DNA of 64,000 nt, taken from positions 806,001 to 870,000 of the forward strand of contig NZ_VIWP01000003.1 of assembly GCF_007829835.1 (NCBI RefSeq). Reading direction: 5' to 3'. The notes under the pieces are model-generated. The model was not told the DNA's origin, searched no databases, and worked only from the letters and a program-made list of their open reading frames with translations. The position numbers were made by a program, and so were the translations under genes. How positions within the stretch are numbered: position 1 is the first letter of the stretch; each line of letters starts with the position of its first letter. The DNA comes from Neorhizobium alkalisoli. Lineage in GTDB: Bacteria > Pseudomonadota > Alphaproteobacteria > Rhizobiales > Rhizobiaceae. Of this stretch, positions 17,152 to 25,699 are shown piece by piece.

Positions 17152-17550
17152 CTAGGACCGCGTCGGAGGCACGCCGCGGTCCAGCTTTCCCTGCTCCGCC
17201 TTGTAGAAATACTGGCTCGCGACCAGCCATCCCTTGAGCGGCCTGAGAGGCAGGATGCAGGTGAGCAGCAGGAATGGCAGCGATACCAGCAGATGCACCC
17301 AGAACGGCGGCTGGAAGGTAACCTCGATCCAGACCGCAAGTGCCACGGCCGGCACGCAGGCAAAGCAGATGACGAAGAATGCCGGCCCGTCGGCCGGATC
17401 GGCAAACGAATAATCGAGCCCGCAGACCTCGCAACTCGGCCGCATTTTCAGGAAACCGTCAAACAGGTGTCCTTGGCCGCAGCGCGGGCATTTGCCGTGA
17501 ACGCCGGTCTTGTAGGGTGACAGGGGTGGCCAGTTCGCTTCGTATGCCAT
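17152..17550 (-). CDS. DUF983 family membrane protein with zinc ribbon
   Basis: A 132-residue DUF983 protein. The N-terminus carries two Cys pairs, GKCPRCGQGHLF and PSCEVCGLDYSF, that form a probable zinc ribbon, followed by two membrane segments (PAFFVICFACVPAVALAVWI and VHLLVSLPFLLLTCILPL). In some alphaproteobacteria DUF983 genes sit near cytochrome oxidase assembly genes, but not here. The start was set at the ATG at 17550, preceded by AAAGGTGGG; the longer frame upstream is not conserved-looking. Confidence 0.88.
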   Translation of the reverse strand: MAYEANWPPLSPYKTGVHGKCPRCGQGHLFDGFLKMRPSCEVCGLDYSFADPADGPAFFVICFACVPAVALAVWIEVTFQPPFWVHLLVSLPFLLLTCILPLRPLKGWLVASQYFYKAEQGKLDRGVPPTRS

Positions 17551-17750
17551 GCAACCCACCTTTCGTGGTCGCCGAGAAACTCCCGCTGAGATAGTGAATA
17601 TGACTGGTTCCGGCAAGCCGCAGGCATGCCGCGCGTCAATCTGTCTCTCCCCCGGTTGCAACACGACAGCGTTCTGCGCGATAGGGGAACGACAGTCGGA
17701 TACGGGCTCATCGAAGCGGTCCAAACGCATCCGCCGTACAAGGAATGGTC

Positions 17751-18644
17751 ATGGCCGAACAGCATCACGGATTGGCGATACGCGCCGCAGACCGGACGAT
17801 CAGGTTGAAATGGCATCGTCTGCGCCGAAGCCTTGCCGATCCGCTCTTCTCCAGCCCGATCCTGCGCCGCGGCGCCGAACTTGGCGCATCGATGGAACTC
17901 GATTTCCGCATCCGTAGAGATCACGGCTTCGTCGCGCTTCATGATGAAACGCTTGCCCGCGAGACGACGGGGAGCGGGCTTGTCAGCCTTGCGACGGCCG
18001 ATGATCTTCGCCACATCCGGGTCCTGCCGGGAAACCATCCGCCGATGCTGAGCGAGGATATTGCCGAAATGCTGGCCGGCGCGCATCCGCAGGCTTTGCT
18101 GCAACTCGACATGAAGGACAATCTGGATGCGATCGGTCCAAGGGGCATCGACCACCTGCGCTACCATTTTGCCGATGCGACCGCCTCGCTGATCATCAGC
18201 GCCCGCGATCTCGACCTGATTGTCGCGGTGAAGAAAAGCCTGCCAGACCTGCGCCGTGGCATCGATCCAACCAGCCCGCTCCTGCGAATATTGAAGGATG
18301 AGGGCGCCGCTGCTGCCGAGGCGATGTTGCACCAGGATATTCTCGGCCCAAGCGAGCCGGACACCATCTACCTCTCCTGGGAACTGCTGCTTGCCGCAGC
18401 TGATCAGGGACTGGACCTGATCAGTGTCGCTCATGATCTTGGCCGGGCCGTCGGTGCATGGACCTTCAATCTCGCCGATCCCCAAAACGGCTTCGACGCC
18501 GCCGAAGCGAAAGACTTTTCGCGCCTCGTCTCCCTGCAGCCGGACCAGATCACCACTGACGAGCCGGATGCCACCGAACGCGCCTGGACAAAACTTTGCG
18601 GCGGGGCCGAAACTCAGTCGAAGATCGGTTCGGGAATGACGTGA
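17751..18644 (+). CDS. Glycerophosphodiester phosphodiesterase-like protein, divergent active site
   Basis: A 297-residue GDPD-superfamily protein. The part ELGASMELDFRIRRDHGF followed by VALHDETLARETTGSG is the standard region with the metal-ligand E-x-D and the second catalytic HD. The usual N-terminal HRG...PENT segment, which carries the first catalytic His, is not seen; the matching place reads LADPLFSSPILRRG. Later parts (LQLDMKDN, WTFNLADP, ITTDEPD) fit the barrel. It may be a changed enzyme of this fold or use WHR further upstream. AAGGA precedes the ATG at 17751; an ATG two codons earlier is also possible. Confidence 0.75.
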   Translation: MAEQHHGLAIRAADRTIRLKWHRLRRSLADPLFSSPILRRGAELGASMELDFRIRRDHGFVALHDETLARETTGSGLVSLATADDLRHIRVLPGNHPPMLSEDIAEMLAGAHPQALLQLDMKDNLDAIGPRGIDHLRYHFADATASLIISARDLDLIVAVKKSLPDLRRGIDPTSPLLRILKDEGAAAAEAMLHQDILGPSEPDTIYLSWELLLAAADQGLDLISVAHDLGRAVGAWTFNLADPQNGFDAAEAKDFSRLVSLQPDQITTDEPDATERAWTKLCGGAETQSKIGSGMT

Positions 18645-18892
18645 CGCTCGACCAGCTTCAGGCTGCGGTCGGGCTGGATGATGTAGGTTTCCAAAGTCCG
18701 CTCACCCCATTGGTTGCGGAATTCATGCGGCACCTGGCTGCCGATCGGCGCCTTCATCAGCCGCGTGCGCGGCTGGCCGCCATAGGTGATGCTGCCGGGG
18801 ATCGGTTCGAGGCCAGGCCTGCTGTCAGAATTGCCCGTAGTGCAGCCCGCCAGCGCGAGACCGAGGACGGTCAACAGAGCAATGCTTTTCAT
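18614..18892 (-). CDS. Small putative lipoprotein
   Basis: A 92-residue protein with a lipoprotein signal: MKSIALLTVLGLALAGC ends in a lipobox LAGC at Cys17. The mature part is polar and without a recognised domain (ITYGGQPRTRLMKAPIGSQV, HEFRNQWGERTLETYII). GGAAGGAAAGATC precedes the ATG. The 3' end overlaps the 3' end of the GDPD-like gene on the other strand by 31 bp, a tail-to-tail arrangement. Confidence 0.8.
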   Translation of the reverse strand: MKSIALLTVLGLALAGCTTGNSDSRPGLEPIPGSITYGGQPRTRLMKAPIGSQVPHEFRNQWGERTLETYIIQPDRSLKLVERHVIPEPIFD

Positions 18893-19061
18893 GATCTTTC
18901 CTTCCGAATCCCGTGTCATCGGCACCGATCGTTCAACCCGCACGGAACGACTGGGTTCCAGAGCGAGCGGGTGATTGCTGCGAAAGCCGAATGGCTCTTC
19001 CAAATCTGCCGAAACATCCGCTACACCAAGACACGATATTATTGGAACAAGGAATAAGCGT

Positions 19062-20441
19062 GTGACGAATTCTTTTGGAGCCCCCCCGTCTTTCGGTGCA
19101 ATGTCGATTGCCGAGCTGTCCGGCCTTCTGCAGACGGGCAAGCTCGATGCGGTCGAGCTGACGCAGTCCATTCTCGAAGAGATCGGCCGCCATCCGGACA
19201 AGGCGATTTTCACCACCCTTCTTTCCGAACGCGCCCTTGAGGAAGCCGCAGCCTCGGCGAAACGTCTTCGCGAAGGCCGCTCGCTTGGCATTCTCGACGG
19301 CATTCCGATTGCATGGAAGGACCTGTTCGACATCGAGGGAATTCCGACCACTGCCGGCTCCTCCGTCCTGGCCAAGGCGGCACCTGCTGCCAAGGACGCC
19401 GCCATCGTCGACCTTCTGAAACAGGCCGGCATGATTGCGGTCGGCCGCACCAATATGAGCGAATTCGCCTTTTCCGGCATCGGCATAAATCCGATCTACG
19501 GCACGCCGAAAAATCCCTGCTCGACCGATACGCCGCGTATTCCCGGCGGATCCTCGTCCGGCTCGGCAGTTGCCGTTGCCGCCGGCCTCGTGCCGGTTGC
19601 GATGGGCACCGACACCGGTGGCTCGATCCGCATTCCGGCCGGGTTCAACGGTATCGTCGGCTACAAGGCAACCCGTGGCCGTTATCTGATGGATGGCGTC
19701 TTCCCGCTTGCGAAAAGCCTTGATGCGCTGGGTCCGCTCTGCCGCACGGTGCAGGATGCCGTCTGGATCGATGCCGCGATGCGTGGCGTCGGCACGCCGA
19801 TCACGCCGCGCAAACCCGCCCGCCCGCTCGAAATCGTCATCCCGACCAATGGCGTTTTCGATGGCGCCGAACAGGGTGTGATCGATGCATTTGAGGCTGC
19901 TGTCGAGCGGCTTGAAAAGACCGGCGCACGGATCACCCGCCTCGCCTTCCCTTCCTTCGACCGCCTGCCGCAGCTCGTTGCAGCTTATGGACCTCTGGTC
20001 ACCGCCGAAGCCTTTGCGCTGCATCGCGAACGGCTGGCCGGCCCCGATGCCGCCGGCATGGACCCGCGCGTCGTCGCCCGCACCAAGCTCGGCGAGCGCA
20101 CGACGACGGCCGATTATCTGGCCATTCTCGACGCTCGCCGCCAGATGACGGCTGAAACCGAGGCGCTGGTCGGCGACCGCCTTGTTGCCTTCCCGTCCGT
20201 TGCCCATGTTGCCCCGCCGATCGCGCCGCTTCTGGCCGATGACGAAACCTTCTTCGCGGCAAACGGAAAAACCCTGCGCAATACCGGCTTCGGCAATTTC
20301 CTCGATTGGTGCGGCGTCTCCATTCCCTGCGGCACCGGCGATGCCGGCATGCCGGTCGGCTTCCTCCTCTCGGCAATGGCCAATCAGGATGAAGCACTGC
20401 TGGCCGACGCCATGGCACTCGAGGACGTCATCCGCGGCTGA
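19062..20441 (+). CDS. Amidase (amidase signature family)
   Basis: A 459-residue amidase-signature enzyme with the Ser-cisSer-Lys triad: the Lys is in [11 protein letters not shown] near residue 81, the first Ser in [16 protein letters not shown] near residue 157 and the nucleophile Ser in [16 protein letters not shown] near residue 181. These enzymes hydrolyse amides; some are glutamyl-tRNA amidotransferase A subunits, but no gatB or gatC is adjacent, so this is a stand-alone catabolic amidase. The start was set at the GTG at 19062 because AAGGA lies upstream; the longer frame has no ribosome site. Confidence 0.88.
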   Translation: MTNSFGAPPSFGAMSIAELSGLLQTGKLDAVELTQSILEEIGRHPDKAIFTTLLSERALEEAAASAKRLREGRSLGILDGIPIAWKDLFDIEGIPTTAGSSVLAKAAPAAKDAAIVDLLKQAGMIAVGRTNMSEFAFSGIGINPIYGTPKNPCSTDTPRIPGGSSSGSAVAVAAGLVPVAMGTDTGGSIRIPAGFNGIVGYKATRGRYLMDGVFPLAKSLDALGPLCRTVQDAVWIDAAMRGVGTPITPRKPARPLEIVIPTNGVFDGAEQGVIDAFEAAVERLEKTGARITRLAFPSFDRLPQLVAAYGPLVTAEAFALHRERLAGPDAAGMDPRVVARTKLGERTTTADYLAILDARRQMTAETEALVGDRLVAFPSVAHVAPPIAPLLADDETFFAANGKTLRNTGFGNFLDWCGVSIPCGTGDAGMPVGFLLSAMANQDEALLADAMALEDVIRG

Positions 20442-20458
20442 TGAAACCGTGAAACATC

Positions 20459-20489
20459 TGCGGACGGCCAGCTCAGGGCCGCCCGCAGG
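20459..20489. terminator. Hairpin between converging amidase and LppC-like genes
   Basis: CTGCGGACGGCC (20459-20470) and GGCCGCCCGCAG (20478-20489) pair over 12 bp with one mismatch. A second small hairpin, ACCTGT...ACAGGT, follows at about 20493-20513. Probably terminates transcription from both sides. Confidence 0.6.
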
Positions 20490-20532
20490 CTACCTGTCCC
20501 AGGATAACAGGTATCTTGGAGACACGCCGGCC

Positions 20533-21720
20533 TCAGAAACCGGCCGGCTTCGGCTCAAGCGGCGTCAGATGGCCGCCGTCGATCTTGTAGAGGCCGATCT
20601 TGCGCTCCAGCGCGCCGCTCTTGGCAAACCGGAACAGGCCCGTGACGCCACGAAAACCCGTCTTGTTGGTCAAGGCATCCGGCGTCAGAGCGCCGCCCCC
20701 CTGACCACGGACAATGCCCGCAACAATGCCGACACTGTCATAACCATAGGCGGCATAGACCGAGAGCGGCCGCCGGTTGAAACGGTAATAACGTTCTCCG
20801 ATCAGCCCCGTGCCTTCCGGATCGAAAGCGGCGATGATGACATTGGCAGCGGCGGGCTCCGTATAGATCTGCTGCGGCCAGCTGCTGGTGCCGATGATCG
20901 TCAGCTGCGGATAGGAGGCGCGCAAACCCTTGACGGCAAGCCCTACCCCACCACCATCACCCATGACGATCGCAGCTCCGGCATCGGCAAGCAGGGCCTT
21001 GTTGGCAGCGAGCAGATCGGTCAGCGCAATGGCACCCGCATCATACCGGACGACGCCGGAAAGCGCACCGCCGGCCTGCCCGATCAACCGGCGCAGCCGA
21101 TCTTCGTTCGGCGTCGAAAAACCTGAAGGCGCGAGCAGCGCGATCTTCTTGCGGCCGGAGGCGATGGCCGAGCGGGCGCCGCGCGCGGCGCTCTCCACCT
21201 CGTCGATTTCGAAATTGAACACCTGCGGCGCGACGATGGGCTGCGCAAGGTTGAGGATCATCGGCCGCTGGTCGGCCGGGATGGCGGCAAGCGCGGCAAC
21301 GGTAGCCTGCGGTGCATAGGTGATGATCATCGCGGCGTTGCGGGCGCGGGCAGCAGCAACGGCCGGCGCAACCGCGGCCGGACCGGCGGCGAGATCAACG
21401 ACCTTGATCTTCATCAGGCTGCCATCGTCGAGTTCGCCGACCGCCAGGGCGGCGCCATCACGAATATCGCGTCCGGTCGCGTCGTAATAACCGTTCGGCG
21501 CCTTCGCCATCATCAGCGTGATTTCGATATTGCCGCGGCCAAAGGTTTCTTCCACCAGCGAGGGCGGCGGCTTCAGCTTGGTATCCTTGGGTGCGTCCTC
21601 CGCCATGTCATCGGACTGGCAGCCTGCAAGGGCAGCTGAAATGAAAAGAAGGGCGGCAATGCTCTTCAGCGGCAATCTGAAGCGCGGTGCCCGGCCGAAT
21701 TGGAGAAGATCGAGAAGCAT
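20533..21720 (-). CDS. Penicillin-binding protein activator-like lipoprotein (LppC/Peripla_BP_6 fold)
   Basis: A 395-residue lipoprotein. The lipobox is in FISAALAGCQSDD, making Cys near residue 34 the lipidated residue. The rest is a type I periplasmic-binding fold: ITLMMAKAPNGYYDATGRDI, a DGAALAVGEL helix, AAMIITYAPQATVAALAA, and GYDSVGIVAGIVRG near the C-terminus. In the family it resembles LppC/LpoA-like activators of penicillin-binding proteins rather than transport receptors, since no permease is nearby. Ligand and partner are unknown. It stands alone with its own promoter region. Confidence 0.78.
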   Translation of the reverse strand: MLLDLLQFGRAPRFRLPLKSIAALLFISAALAGCQSDDMAEDAPKDTKLKPPPSLVEETFGRGNIEITLMMAKAPNGYYDATGRDIRDGAALAVGELDDGSLMKIKVVDLAAGPAAVAPAVAAARARNAAMIITYAPQATVAALAAIPADQRPMILNLAQPIVAPQVFNFEIDEVESAARGARSAIASGRKKIALLAPSGFSTPNEDRLRRLIGQAGGALSGVVRYDAGAIALTDLLAANKALLADAGAAIVMGDGGGVGLAVKGLRASYPQLTIIGTSSWPQQIYTEPAAANVIIAAFDPEGTGLIGERYYRFNRRPLSVYAAYGYDSVGIVAGIVRGQGGGALTPDALTNKTGFRGVTGLFRFAKSGALERKIGLYKIDGGHLTPLEPKPAGF

Positions 21721-21946
21721 GTCTGAAGACTGAAGCCCGATAATGCCGAGGCAATTGCATGGACCATTCCATGGCCTTCTGGTTGTGTTCCATGCTAGCC
21801 GAAGGCCATAGCCTTAACAAGCTATTCTATGGAACATAAAATTTTATACGTTTTTTCCGAAATAACTTATACGAAGATTATCTATATAAAACAACGAGAT
21901 ATTGAGAGCGTCTTGGTAGTCTTCCTTTCAACAAGGGAGATAAACC

Positions 21947-22984
21947 GTGGCAAACAACAAGAATAAAGCAAAGACCATAGTTCTTAGCGCCATGCTTCTG
22001 TGCACGGCGCCGCTCGCAGCGCAGCCGGCACCTTTCCTGGTGCCGAAGCCGGGCGTCGCTGCCACGGCCGCCACGATCGGCGCACGGATGCTCGGTTATC
22101 TTCCCCAGCCTGCGTCCCTGTTTGTCACCCTGTCCATGGCGGGCATCCGCTCGGCCCTCCCGGCTTCCTTGCCGACTGCCAACCCGGCAGCCGTCGCATA
22201 CACGCCGGCACCGCAGGTCCCGAAGAAGCAGCCGGTGGTCGATGTCGCCCTGAGACCGAGCGATCTTTCCGCTATCCGGCCGCAGCTGCAGCCGACGCCC
22301 TTCCCCGTGGCACCGCCTTCCACAATCTCGCCTTCGGTTGCCCCGTCCAACGGCGCGGCCTTTGACAGCGTCGCCATTCCCTTCAAGCGGCTCGCTGCTC
22401 TGAAGAAGCTCGCACCGGCCCTTGAAGAAATGCAGAACGGCACGGCGCTCGCCTGCAGCGGCAAGGCCTGCTCTGCAGCCTTCACCACGCTCCAGCCGAT
22501 CCTTGTCAGCAGCGCCCAGAGCTCGATGCGCGACAAGCTGAACATGGTCAATGCCATGGTCAACGGCGCCATCCGCTACCGCCCCGATATCGAGACCTAC
22601 AAGGTTGCCGATTACTGGGCCACGCCGAGCGAAACCCTTGCCAGACAGCAGGGCGATTGCGAAGATTTTGCGATCCTGAAAATGGCAGCCCTGCGCGCAG
22701 AAGGCATCGATCCGTCAAAAATGTCGATCGTCGTCCTGTTCGACCAGAAGCGCCGCTTCTACCACGCCGTCCTTTCGGTCGATGTCGGCGGTCGTTATTT
22801 CATCCTCGACAACATGCGCAACCAGGTTCTCGAAGATACCCAGCTTCCCGATTACCAGCCGCTCTATTCCATCCGTGACGGCAAGGGCTTCCTGCACGGC
22901 TCGCGCCGCAAGGACCAGAACGTTGCCGCCGTCACCTCGCTGGAAAAGATCGCACCGGGCGAAGGCGAATATTCCGGCCTGTAA
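21947..22984 (+). CDS. LapG-type transglutaminase-like cysteine peptidase (BTLCP family)
   Basis: A 345-residue periplasmic protein: a signal peptide ending near LAAQPA, a Pro-rich linker to about residue 120, and a C-terminal BTLCP (DUF920) domain. The catalytic triad is Cys238 in QQGDCEDFAILK, His273 in RFYHAVLSVD and Asp288 in FILDNM, with spacing like LapG. LapG clips large type I-secreted adhesins near their N-terminus and so controls release from the surface. Its gene lies about 9 kb beyond the 3' end of such an adhesin gene, with the secretion genes between. AAGGGAGATAAACC precedes the start codon (GTG, 21947). The link to the adhesin is inferred. Confidence 0.85.
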   Translation: MANNKNKAKTIVLSAMLLCTAPLAAQPAPFLVPKPGVAATAATIGARMLGYLPQPASLFVTLSMAGIRSALPASLPTANPAAVAYTPAPQVPKKQPVVDVALRPSDLSAIRPQLQPTPFPVAPPSTISPSVAPSNGAAFDSVAIPFKRLAALKKLAPALEEMQNGTALACSGKACSAAFTTLQPILVSSAQSSMRDKLNMVNAMVNGAIRYRPDIETYKVADYWATPSETLARQQGDCEDFAILKMAALRAEGIDPSKMSIVVLFDQKRRFYHAVLSVDVGGRYFILDNMRNQVLEDTQLPDYQPLYSIRDGKGFLHGSRRKDQNVAAVTSLEKIAPGEGEYSGL

Positions 22985-23011
22985 GACGAAACGGCCAAGC
23001 ACCGAACAGGA

Positions 23012-23032
23012 GCGCCGGCCCAGAACCGGCGC
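23012..23032. terminator. Hairpin between converging BTLCP and LysR genes
   Basis: GCGCCGG (23012-23018) and CCGGCGC (23026-23032) pair with a 7-base loop in the 49-bp gap between two converging genes. A short stem without a T-run, so a weak call. Confidence 0.5.
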
Positions 23033-23033
23033 C

Positions 23034-23924
23034 TCAGCTTGCGAGCGTCAGCCCTCCATAACGGCTGATCTCGTTCTCGATTTCCGCAACCAGCGTATCC
23101 AGCGCTGGATTGCGGACTTTCCGACTGCGGCGAACCACATAGGCAAGGTCCGGCGGCACCGGCAGCTGGCGGGTGACGATCACCATATCGGGCCGCAAAT
23201 GCCGTTCGTTGAGAAGCGCCACACCGAGGCCGGAGATAACGGCTGCGACAATCCCGGCAGCACTCGAACATTCGAACACGGTTTCGAGCAGAAGATCGCC
23301 ATCCTGCGCAATATCCAGTGCCCAGGTTCGATAAAAACAGGCGTCGTCAAAAGACAGGAATGGCACCGGCCCCTCTTGAGGAACGACGAAATCCCCATTC
23401 CTGACCCAGTGAAGCTTTTCGCGAAACAGCAGGATATCGGTCGGACGAACCTCATGGGCGAAAACCTGGACGATCGCGGCGTCGAGTTCGCCCCGTTCCA
23501 GCATGGCCCGCAGGACAAGGCTCATCCTGACCTTGGTACGCACGCTGACTTGCGGATGCAGTCGCCGGAACCGCCCGAGGATGCGGGCAAGATCCGTACA
23601 GGTCGTGTCTTCCGTCAGCCCCAAGGAGATCCGCCCGGCAATCGCCGTCTTCGTCAGGCTGAGCAGCGCTTCGTCATGCAGGCCAAGGATCCGCTCGGCA
23701 TAATCGAGCAGGTCCTCGCCCGCCGCGGTAAACATCGAGGCTCCCGGTTTGCGGCTGAGGATATCGCAATCGAGACTGGTCTCCAGCCGCTTGATCTTGT
23801 GGCTGACGGCCGATTGCGACAGGCCGAGCGCCTCGGAAGCACGCGTAATCCCGCCATGGTTTCTGACCGCCCAGAGCACGCGCAGCGCATCGATTTCCAG
23901 CCGCCGGTTGTTGAGTTCGCTCAC
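23034..23924 (-). CDS. LysR-family transcriptional regulator
   Basis: A 296-residue LysR protein. The N-terminal winged helix-turn-helix covers LRVLWAVRNHGGITRASEAL and LGLSQSAVSHKIKRLETSL, and the effector-binding domain follows from about residue 95 (GRISLGLTEDTTC). A GTG at 23924 with GAGAGG upstream is preferred as start; an ATG 20 codons earlier is possible. It is divergent from an EamA-type exporter gene, the usual layout for a LysR regulator and its target. The effector is unknown. Confidence 0.88.
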   Translation of the reverse strand: MSELNNRRLEIDALRVLWAVRNHGGITRASEALGLSQSAVSHKIKRLETSLDCDILSRKPGASMFTAAGEDLLDYAERILGLHDEALLSLTKTAIAGRISLGLTEDTTCTDLARILGRFRRLHPQVSVRTKVRMSLVLRAMLERGELDAAIVQVFAHEVRPTDILLFREKLHWVRNGDFVVPQEGPVPFLSFDDACFYRTWALDIAQDGDLLLETVFECSSAAGIVAAVISGLGVALLNERHLRPDMVIVTRQLPVPPDLAYVVRRSRKVRNPALDTLVAEIENEISRYGGLTLAS

Positions 23925-24009
23925 GCAAATCCTCTCTCGCTCGTTCCTGCTCAACTTTATGCACGTAGCAGAGAGAGCCGACAAGTTTTCATCGATATTA
24001 CGACTGAAA

Positions 24010-24037
24010 TGTCATGACCTGATCGAAATTTGTCATG
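24010..24037. promoter_or_regulatory. Direct repeats in the LysR/EamA intergenic region
   Basis: TGTCATG occurs at 24010-24016 and again at 24031-24037, a 21-bp period (two helical turns), each preceded by GAAAT. Placed 60 bp upstream of the EamA start, it is a candidate binding site for the divergent LysR protein. Confidence 0.35.
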
Positions 24038-24096
24038 TGCCGAAAACCCGGCTTTCCCCTATGGCTGGATGGTAATCCCGTCTCCAAGAGCATGCC

Positions 24097-24993
24097 ATGA
24101 CCGAACAGACCCTTCACCAGGCCGAACCAGGCCGGCACCCTTTCCTCTGGCCGCTTCTGGCAACGCTGCTCATCATCGGCTGGAGCTCGGGTTTCGTCGG
24201 CATCCGCTTTGCCAGCGAAGAGGCAAGCGTCGCTCTGCTGCTGTTCTGGCGCACGCTTCTGTCTGGCCTGATCCTTCTGCCTTTCGCCATCCTCATCGGC
24301 CCGCGCCTGCGGCTGCGGGGCGTTCTGGAACAGGCAGCCTTCGGCGTCATGTCGGTCTTTCTTTATCTCGGTGGCTTTGCGCTTGCGATCGAACAGAGGG
24401 TGCCGACCGGGCTGGTGGCGCTGATTTCCGACCTTCTGCCGCTTGCCATCGCCTGCCTGTCGCAGCCTGTGCTCGCTGAACGCCTGTCCTTGCGGCAATG
24501 GATCGGAACCGCGATCGCCGTTTCCGGCGTCCTGATCGTCTCGCTCGAAAGCCTGACGTTTGGCGAGGCGCCGCTCTGGGCCTACGGCGTGACGGTCGGC
24601 TCGATGCTGATCTTTGCGCTGGCCTCGGTCATCTACCGCCGGCAACGCGCGCAGTCGCTGCCGATCCACCAGAGCTTGTGCATCCAGACCCTGACCGGCT
24701 CCGTCCTGTTCGGGCTCTGCGCCCTGTGGCAGGGAAGCCTTGCGCCGCCGCTCACGCTGAATTTCGGGATCGGCATGGCATGGCTGGTGCTGATCGCCAC
24801 CTTTGCGGCCTATTGGGTCTATTATACCAGCCTGCGCCTGTTTCCGGTCGCACAGGTCAGCGCGGCGATCTATCTCAGCCCGCCGGTGACCATGCTCTGG
24901 GCCTGGGCACTGTTTTCCGAACCGCTGACGACTACCATGTTCATCGGACTGGCCGTGACATTCGTCGGAGTCTGGATGACCTCGCGCGCCTGA
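24097..24993 (+). CDS. EamA/DMT-family transporter
   Basis: A 298-residue inner-membrane protein with ten hydrophobic segments arranged as two EamA repeats, starting FLWPLLATLLIIGWSSGFVG and ending FIGLAVTFVGVWMTSRA. PTGLVALISDLLPLAIACLS in the first repeat and SAAIYLSPPVTMLWAWALF in the second are the conserved positions. Such proteins usually export amino acids, metabolites or drugs. Regulated probably by the divergent LysR protein. The substrate cannot be told. Confidence 0.88.
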   Translation: MTEQTLHQAEPGRHPFLWPLLATLLIIGWSSGFVGIRFASEEASVALLLFWRTLLSGLILLPFAILIGPRLRLRGVLEQAAFGVMSVFLYLGGFALAIEQRVPTGLVALISDLLPLAIACLSQPVLAERLSLRQWIGTAIAVSGVLIVSLESLTFGEAPLWAYGVTVGSMLIFALASVIYRRQRAQSLPIHQSLCIQTLTGSVLFGLCALWQGSLAPPLTLNFGIGMAWLVLIATFAAYWVYYTSLRLFPVAQVSAAIYLSPPVTMLWAWALFSEPLTTTMFIGLAVTFVGVWMTSRA

Positions 24994-25038
24994 CGCGGCA
25001 CAGACGAAAACCGGCAGCGAGCGAAACGTCGAGATTTC

Positions 25039-25689
25039 TCAGTAACGGGAAATATAGCCGATCAGCATCGGCTTTTCATGCGCCGGGGCAAGCGCAAGAT
25101 TGATCTGCCCCTTGATCACATGTCGGCCGCAGGTGATGGTGAAACCGGTATTCAGCGTCTTGCCGCGGTTCGACTGCAGCGTTTCGAGCGCGTCCTCGAT
25201 CTGGGTATCGATCAGGAATTTCAGGCTCTTCATCACCTGCAGCGGGTCCTCGCCGATCAGCTTGTGACGCAGCATGGTGACAAAAGGATCGTTGAAATAT
25301 CTGAGGCGCTTTTCGAGTGTCAGTACCACGGTCGGCGATGGCGAGGCCTGGACGAGCGCATTGAGATTGTCGGTCGAGGAAATATCCTCAACGGCCGCAA
25401 GCCGTCCCAGCGCCCATTTGAGGCTCAGAACCCGCAGAAGCGAGGTGAGATTGCCGGCCTCCTGCATCTGGCTTGCCGCATATTGCACCACGTCACCGGT
25501 CGTTACCTTGCCGGCGGTCGACATGCGGCCGAGGCCTTCCCAATAGATCTTTTCGAGCCGAATCCCGCGTCTTTCGCCATTGCGATCGACGACCGCACGG
25601 AAACGGGGCTCGACCTCTTCCTGATCAATGACAGGAAGCGGCTCGTGCTCCGGATCGACGGCGGCCGTCGGCAGGATTTCGGATTTCAT
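25039..25689 (-). CDS. Ribbon-helix-helix plus PAS-like protein, last gene of the type I secretion operon
   Basis: A 216-residue soluble protein. Residues about 38-90 look like a RHH_4 ribbon-helix-helix domain: RGIRLEKIYWEGLGRMS gives the strand and first helix, and NLTSLLRVLSLKWALG matches the conserved end. Residues about 105-216 read as a PAS-like fold: LVQASPSPTVVLTLEKRLRY and FNDPFVTMLRHKLIGEDPL, ending in beta strands. The ATG is 10 bp after the HlyD stop with AAGGG between, so it is co-transcribed with the adhesin exporter. A role as a sensor-regulator of adhesin genes is inferred. It could instead be a secretion accessory protein. Confidence 0.65.
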   Translation of the reverse strand: MKSEILPTAAVDPEHEPLPVIDQEEVEPRFRAVVDRNGERRGIRLEKIYWEGLGRMSTAGKVTTGDVVQYAASQMQEAGNLTSLLRVLSLKWALGRLAAVEDISSTDNLNALVQASPSPTVVLTLEKRLRYFNDPFVTMLRHKLIGEDPLQVMKSLKFLIDTQIEDALETLQSNRGKTLNTGFTITCGRHVIKGQINLALAPAHEKPMLIGYISRY

Positions 25690-25699
25690 GTGTTTGCCC

